Assembly (NCBI GenBank): GCA_002454045.1
Contig: DKID01000026.1
Location: forward strand, 1 to 64,000
From: Nitrospina sp. UBA6727
GTDB taxonomy: Bacteria; Nitrospinota; Nitrospinia; Nitrospinales; VA-1
DNA length: 64,000 nt
Direction of reading: 5' to 3'
Shown here: piece after piece, positions 60,145-64,000 of the stretch
Position numbering within the stretch: the stretch's first letter is position 1
How the letters are laid out: each line of letters begins with the position of its first letter
The notes under the pieces: model-generated
Databases searched by the model: none
The model's input: only the letters and a program-made list of their open reading frames with translations
What the model was told of the DNA's origin: nothing
Made by a program: the position numbers and the translations under genes

Positions 60145-61638
60145 ATGTTCCAACCATCGCTAGAAAATTTTAAGGAGAAAGCGCGGTCGGGAAACTTGAT
60201 TCCTGTCTATAAAGAAATTCTCGCCGACCTTGATACTCCTGTGTCTGCGTATATGAAAATCTGTGGCGGGGAATATTCTTTTTTATTAGAGAGCGTTGAA
60301 GGTGGCGAGAGGTGGGCGCGTTACTGCTTCCTAGGTTGCGACCCGTCAATCGTGGTCAGCACCAAAGGCAAACTTTTGACGATAACGGAAAACGGAAAAC
60401 GCGAACAAAAAAAAATTAAATCAGGAAGCCCCCTCGCCGCGATAAAAAAAATCATGGCTCGCTACCGTCCCGTTTCATTCCCCGGAGTGCCGCGGTTTTC
60501 AGGCGGCGCCGTGGGATTTGTCAGTTATGACATGGTGCGCTTTTTCGAGAAACTTCCCGAACAAACGACGGACGATCTCAACGTCCCGGACTTGCAGTTC
60601 GTCATCACCGACACCATGCTGGTGTTTGACAACGTTTCGCAGACCATCAAAATTATTTCCAACGCGTTTATAGACGGCGATGATTTGTCCGCCGTGTATG
60701 AAAAAACAATACAAAAAATTTCCGCGTTGGAAGAAAAGTTGCGCTCGCCCCTTCCGAAGACGGTGGCACCGAAACGAAAAAAAGATTCCGCCGCGCCGTT
60801 GAGTTTCGACTCCAATATGGAAGAGAAAAAGTTTAAGCAGGCGGTAACCCGAATCAAAAAATATATTCAAGACGGCGACGCCATCCAGGTTGTACTTTCC
60901 CAGCGGTTAAAATTTTCCATCGACCACGACGCGTTCGATATATACAGGGCGCTGCGCACCATCAATCCATCGCCGTATATGTATTACCTAAAATTTGGCG
61001 AACTGCAGGTGGTCGGTTCGTCCCCGGAAGTTTTGGTTCGACTGGAGGACGACAAGGTTGAAGTCCGCCCCATCGCCGGAACGCGCAAGCGGGGAAAAGA
61101 TGAGCAAGAAGACCGCGCACTCGAACAGGATTTATTGAGCGACGAAAAAGAACGCGCCGAGCACATCATGCTGGTGGACTTGGGGCGAAACGATCTTGGC
61201 CGCGTGGCGGAAATCAGCACCGTAGAAGTCGATGAAGAGTTTAGCATCGAGCGATACTCCCACGTCATGCATATCGTTTCCAACGTGCGCGGAGTTTTGA
61301 AAAAAGGCTTGGATTGTTTTGATGTCATGGAAGCGGTTTTCCCCGCCGGCACTCTTTCCGGCGCTCCAAAAATAAGAGCCATGGAAATCATTGACGAACT
61401 CGAACCAACCCGCCGCGGCCTTTATGGCGGGGCGGTCGGCTACATCAGTTTCAACGGCAACATGGACACCGCCATCGCCATCAGGACTTTGCTGATCAAA
61501 GGCAACACCGCTTATCTTGGAGTGGGGGCTGGGATTGTTGCTGACTCGGATCCCGAAAATGAATTTGAAGAGACGATGAACAAAGGGAGGGCTTTACTGA
61601 AAGCAATCGCGGCGGCGAAAGAAGGATTGGTTGCATGA
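60145..61638 (+). CDS. trpE: Anthranilate synthase component I
   Basis: Makes anthranilate from chorismate with ammonia supplied by TrpG. The 497 residues from the ATG at 60145 fit TrpE; the longer frame overlaps the previous gene. GGEYSFLLESVEGGERWARYCFLG is the N-terminal allosteric region (LLES element binds tryptophan). RHYD-like IQVVLSQRLKF, SPEVLVRLED, RPIAGTRKRG, LVDLGRNDLGRV, and FPAGTLSGAPKIRAMEIIDELEP are catalytic blocks. The LLES element suggests feedback inhibition by tryptophan. It overlaps trpG by an ATGA. Confidence 0.96.
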   Translation: MFQPSLENFKEKARSGNLIPVYKEILADLDTPVSAYMKICGGEYSFLLESVEGGERWARYCFLGCDPSIVVSTKGKLLTITENGKREQKKIKSGSPLAAIKKIMARYRPVSFPGVPRFSGGAVGFVSYDMVRFFEKLPEQTTDDLNVPDLQFVITDTMLVFDNVSQTIKIISNAFIDGDDLSAVYEKTIQKISALEEKLRSPLPKTVAPKRKKDSAAPLSFDSNMEEKKFKQAVTRIKKYIQDGDAIQVVLSQRLKFSIDHDAFDIYRALRTINPSPYMYYLKFGELQVVGSSPEVLVRLEDDKVEVRPIAGTRKRGKDEQEDRALEQDLLSDEKERAEHIMLVDLGRNDLGRVAEISTVEVDEEFSIERYSHVMHIVSNVRGVLKKGLDCFDVMEAVFPAGTLSGAPKIRAMEIIDELEPTRRGLYGGAVGYISFNGNMDTAIAIRTLLIKGNTAYLGVGAGIVADSDPENEFEETMNKGRALLKAIAAAKEGLVA

Positions 61639-62207
61639 TTCTGATGATCGATAATTACGATTCGTTCACCTATAATCTGGTGCAATACATGGGCGAGTTA
61701 GGCGCGACGGTACGCGTGCATCGCAACGACAAAATAAGTCTTCAAGAAATTGAACGGTTGCATCCGGAAAAGATCGTCGTCTCGCCCGGTCCCTGCACTC
61801 CCGCCAAAGCCGGAATATCGGTGGAGGCGGTCAAACATTTTGCGGGGAAAATTCCGATTCTGGGAGTTTGCCTGGGACATCAGTCGGTCGGTGCGGCGTT
61901 TGGTGGCGAGATTATCAAGGCTGGGCGACTGATGCACGGCAAGACCTCGATGATTCGGCACGACGGAAAAACTTTGTTCAAAAATCTTCCCGACCCGTTT
62001 GAAGCAACCCGATATCATTCGCTGGTTTTGAACCGCAATAGTTTGCCGGATTGTTTCGAAATTTCCGCGGAGAGTGAGGACGACGAAATCATGGGAATCC
62101 GCCACAAAGAACTTGCCGTGGAAGGCGTGCAGTTTCATCCCGAATCTATTTTGACGGCTTGCGGAAAAGCGTTGCTGAAAAACTTTATCGACGGCAACCG
62201 CGCATGA
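61635..62207 (+). CDS. trpG: Anthranilate/aminodeoxychorismate synthase glutaminase
   Basis: Type I glutamine amidotransferase of 190 residues. MILMIDNYDSFTYNLVQY at the start, VVSPGPCTPAKAGIS, GVCLGHQSVG with the catalytic cysteine, and VEGVQFHPESILT with the His-Glu pair are all present. Its place between trpE and trpD with 4-base overlaps on both sides indicates it serves TrpE; it may also serve PabB, as in many bacteria. Confidence 0.96.
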   Translation: MILMIDNYDSFTYNLVQYMGELGATVRVHRNDKISLQEIERLHPEKIVVSPGPCTPAKAGISVEAVKHFAGKIPILGVCLGHQSVGAAFGGEIIKAGRLMHGKTSMIRHDGKTLFKNLPDPFEATRYHSLVLNRNSLPDCFEISAESEDDEIMGIRHKELAVEGVQFHPESILTACGKALLKNFIDGNRA

Positions 62208-63226
62208 CTTTTCTGACGAGCCTTCATACTCTCGTCGACGGTAACGATCTGACCGAGGACGAAATGGTTTCCGCCATGACGGCGATCATGGAAGGAAAAG
62301 TGCCGGACTCGCAACTCGCCGCGTTTTTGACGGCGTTGCATACGAAGGGCGAAACCGTTGCCGAAATTGTCGGCGCGGCTCGTGTGATGCGGGCAAAATC
62401 TGAAAGACTAAACATCAAATCGACTCCGCTGTTAGACACTTGCGGGACGGGCGGCGACGGGGCAAACACCTTCAACATATCCACCGCCACCGCTTTAGTC
62501 GCGGCGGGGGCGGGAGTGAAAGTCGCCAAGCACGGCAACCGCGCTGTGTCTAGTCGGTGCGGAAGCGCGGATGTTTTGAAATGCTTGGGCGTGAATTTGG
62601 ATGCCAGTCCCGCGACCGTGAGCCGTTGCGTCGATGAAGTGGGATTAGGTTTTTTGTTTGCTCCGTCAATGCACAAAGCGATGAAGCACGCCGTTGGCGT
62701 CAGGAAGGAATTGGGCTTCCGCACAATTTTCAATTTATTAGGACCGCTGACCAACCCGGCCAATGCCCAAACTCAGGTGCTCGGTGTTTTTGATGTTGGA
62801 TGGGTTCAGCCTTTGGCGGCGGTTCTTCGCGACTTGGGTTGCGTTCGCGCGTTGGTGGTTCACGGTTGCGACGGTTTGGATGAAATCACATTGACGGGTG
62901 AAAGCCGCGTCGCAGAATTAAAGAATGGGGAAATAACGACCCGCGATTTTGACCCGCGCGAACTTGGCTTTAAACATTGCCGCGCGGATGATCTCAAAGG
63001 AGGAACTCCGAAAAAAAACGCCGCGATAATTCAGGAAATACTGCGCGGAGAAAAAGGACCAAAGAGAGATGTTGTGCTCTTAAATTCCGCCGCGGCGATT
63101 TATGTGGCGGGAAAATCCGACTCGCTGGATTCGGGAATCCAACAAGCCGTTGCCTCGATTGAGTCAGGAAAGGCGCGGGATAAACTGGAAGGTCTATGTA
63201 GAATCACGAATTCCGTGACAGTTTAA
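62204..63226 (+). CDS. trpD: Anthranilate phosphoribosyltransferase
   Basis: Joins anthranilate to PRPP. The 340 residues contain LLDTCGTGGDGANTFNIST (PRPP-binding GTGGD), VKVAKHGNRAVSSRCGSADVL, HKAMKHAVGVRKELGFRT and FNLLGPLTNPANAQTQVLGVF. The ATG at 62204 overlaps the trpG stop as ATGA; a frame 15 codons longer lies inside trpG. All diagnostic motifs are intact. Confidence 0.96.
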   Translation: MTFLTSLHTLVDGNDLTEDEMVSAMTAIMEGKVPDSQLAAFLTALHTKGETVAEIVGAARVMRAKSERLNIKSTPLLDTCGTGGDGANTFNISTATALVAAGAGVKVAKHGNRAVSSRCGSADVLKCLGVNLDASPATVSRCVDEVGLGFLFAPSMHKAMKHAVGVRKELGFRTIFNLLGPLTNPANAQTQVLGVFDVGWVQPLAAVLRDLGCVRALVVHGCDGLDEITLTGESRVAELKNGEITTRDFDPRELGFKHCRADDLKGGTPKKNAAIIQEILRGEKGPKRDVVLLNSAAAIYVAGKSDSLDSGIQQAVASIESGKARDKLEGLCRITNSVTV

Positions 63227-63243
63227 AAACATGGTTTTTCGAA

Positions 63244-64000
63244 ATGCCAAATATACTCGATAAGATTTTTGCGGAGAAACAAAAAGAGTTGGCGGGTACG
63301 AAACGCAATTCCCCTTTGTCGCAAATCAAACAGCGCATCAAGGATCAGGCACCCGTCCGCGATATTTTCAAAACTCTTGACGAGGGGAAATGCGCAACGA
63401 AAATTATCGCGGAAATTAAACGGCGCACGCCATTTAAGGGGGAACTCCGCGAAAATTTTAACGCCCTTGAAATCGCCGCGGAGTATATCAATCACGGCGC
63501 GGTCACACTTTCTGTTTTAACGGAAAGCAATTATTTCGGCGGCGATATTAAAATCCTGGAAGCAGTGAGAGCCATCGCGTCGGTCCCTTTACTCCGCAAA
63601 GATTTCATTAGCGACGAATACCAAGTTTATGAATCCAGAGCGTACGGCGCAGACCTGTTTTTGTTAATCGCTACACGGCTAGACCAAAATCAGTTGGCCG
63701 ACTTGCTTCTGTTGGGAAAGGAGTTGGGCTTGTCGGCGTTGGTGGAAACCCATGACGAATGGGATATGGAAAAAGTTTTTCATGCCAAAGCGAATTTAAT
63801 CGGGATCAACAACCGTGACCTTACCAACGGGAAAACCGATTTAGACATTGCCAGACGATTGATCCCCATGGCGTTGCAGGAAGCGGGCAACACCTTGGTC
63901 TGCGAAAGCGGCATCAGCGGCAGGGAAGAAATTGAAGAGTTTGAAAAGTTGGGGGCGCATGCGTTTTTAATCGGCGAAAGTTTGATGACCGCGAAAAGTA
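63244..64000 (+). CDS. trpC: Indole-3-glycerol phosphate synthase, 3' end cut
   Basis: Ring closure step of tryptophan synthesis on a (beta/alpha)8 barrel. From the ATG at 63244, 17 bases after trpD, about 252 residues are visible: ILDKIFAEKQKELAG, KIIAEIKRRTPFKG (catalytic Lys), LSVLTESNYFGGDI, PLLRKDFISDEYQVYESRAYGAD (catalytic Lys), LGLSALVETH, LIGINNRDLTNGKTDL, and CESGISGREEIE. It continues past the window and is probably near its end, since TrpC proteins are about 255-265 residues. No trpF is fused at the visible end. Confidence 0.95.
   Translation, partial: MPNILDKIFAEKQKELAGTKRNSPLSQIKQRIKDQAPVRDIFKTLDEGKCATKIIAEIKRRTPFKGELRENFNALEIAAEYINHGAVTLSVLTESNYFGGDIKILEAVRAIASVPLLRKDFISDEYQVYESRAYGADLFLLIATRLDQNQLADLLLLGKELGLSALVETHDEWDMEKVFHAKANLIGINNRDLTNGKTDLDIARRLIPMALQEAGNTLVCESGISGREEIEEFEKLGAHAFLIGESLMTAKS

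Overview
The window reads as a chromosomal segment of a Gram-negative bacterium. It encodes signal peptidase II and a lipoprotein, a Tat-type periplasmic molybdoenzyme with its c-type cytochrome, a complete Bat (aerotolerance-type) membrane operon, phosphatidylserine synthesis and decarboxylation, and the fatty-acid carboxylase subunit AccD. Gene density is high and overlaps of 1-30 bases are common. I see no phage genes, transposases or CRISPR arrays. The repertoire would suit a deep-branching lineage such as Nitrospinota or a former deltaproteobacterium: an anaerobic cobalamin pathway, a chlorite-dismutase-fold heme enzyme fused to a PCP-reductase-like domain, and SorAB-like sulfite dehydrogenase. 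That placement is an inference and I hold it weakly.

Layout. 0-1 kb: a truncated DUF488 gene behind a dual-OB protein (minus). 1.3-3.4 kb: cysE and a NifS/IscS desulfurase (plus). 3.4-11.7 kb: a minus-strand anaerobic cobalamin operon. Its leader has a sigma70-like promoter, a cobalamin riboswitch and an intrinsic terminator. The genes follow in the order exported YVTN beta-propeller, cbiX, cbiC, cbiD, cbiL, cbiF, cbiG, cbiH, cbiJ. 11.8-17.2 kb (minus): a membrane-anchored acidic protein, a MinD/FlhG-like ATPase, a tRNA nucleotidyltransferase-family protein, an esterase and cobQ/cbiP. 17.3-22.4 kb (plus): site-2 protease, trpS, ileS, lspA. 22.4-28 kb: an ABM-fold protein, sulfite dehydrogenase with cytochrome, a DJ-1-like protein, yajQ, gdhA, initiator tRNA and a ferredoxin. 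28-31.3 kb: an enlarged solute-binding protein and the PCP_red-HemQ fusion.

31.3-40.8 kb is housekeeping: accD, pssA-psd-ilvC-ilvN (minus), nth, rph, a Na/Ca exchanger, a SPOR protein, pyrD and alr. 40.9-45.4 kb is the most accessory stretch: two proteins of probable C-type-lectin fold, an mrr gene interrupted by an in-frame stop in AT-rich DNA, a small membrane protein, and a PD-(D/E)XK-like protein with an internal duplication. 45.5-47.4 kb: an AmpG-type permease and a YqiA-type esterase. 47.4-57 kb: moxR, a DUF58 gene, two extra membrane genes, batA, batB, a Bax-inhibitor-1 gene, batC, batD, batE. 57.2-60.1 kb: a leucine-rich-repeat protein with an overlapping mini-ORF, then two adjacent proteins that each consist of seven 39-residue propeller repeats. 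60.1 kb to the end: trpE-trpG-trpD-trpC, with trpC cut by the window edge.

The least explained parts are the beta-propeller gene that leads the B12 operon under riboswitch control, the PCP_red-HemQ fusion, the twin seven-repeat proteins beside an LRR protein, and the DUF488/dual-OB pair.
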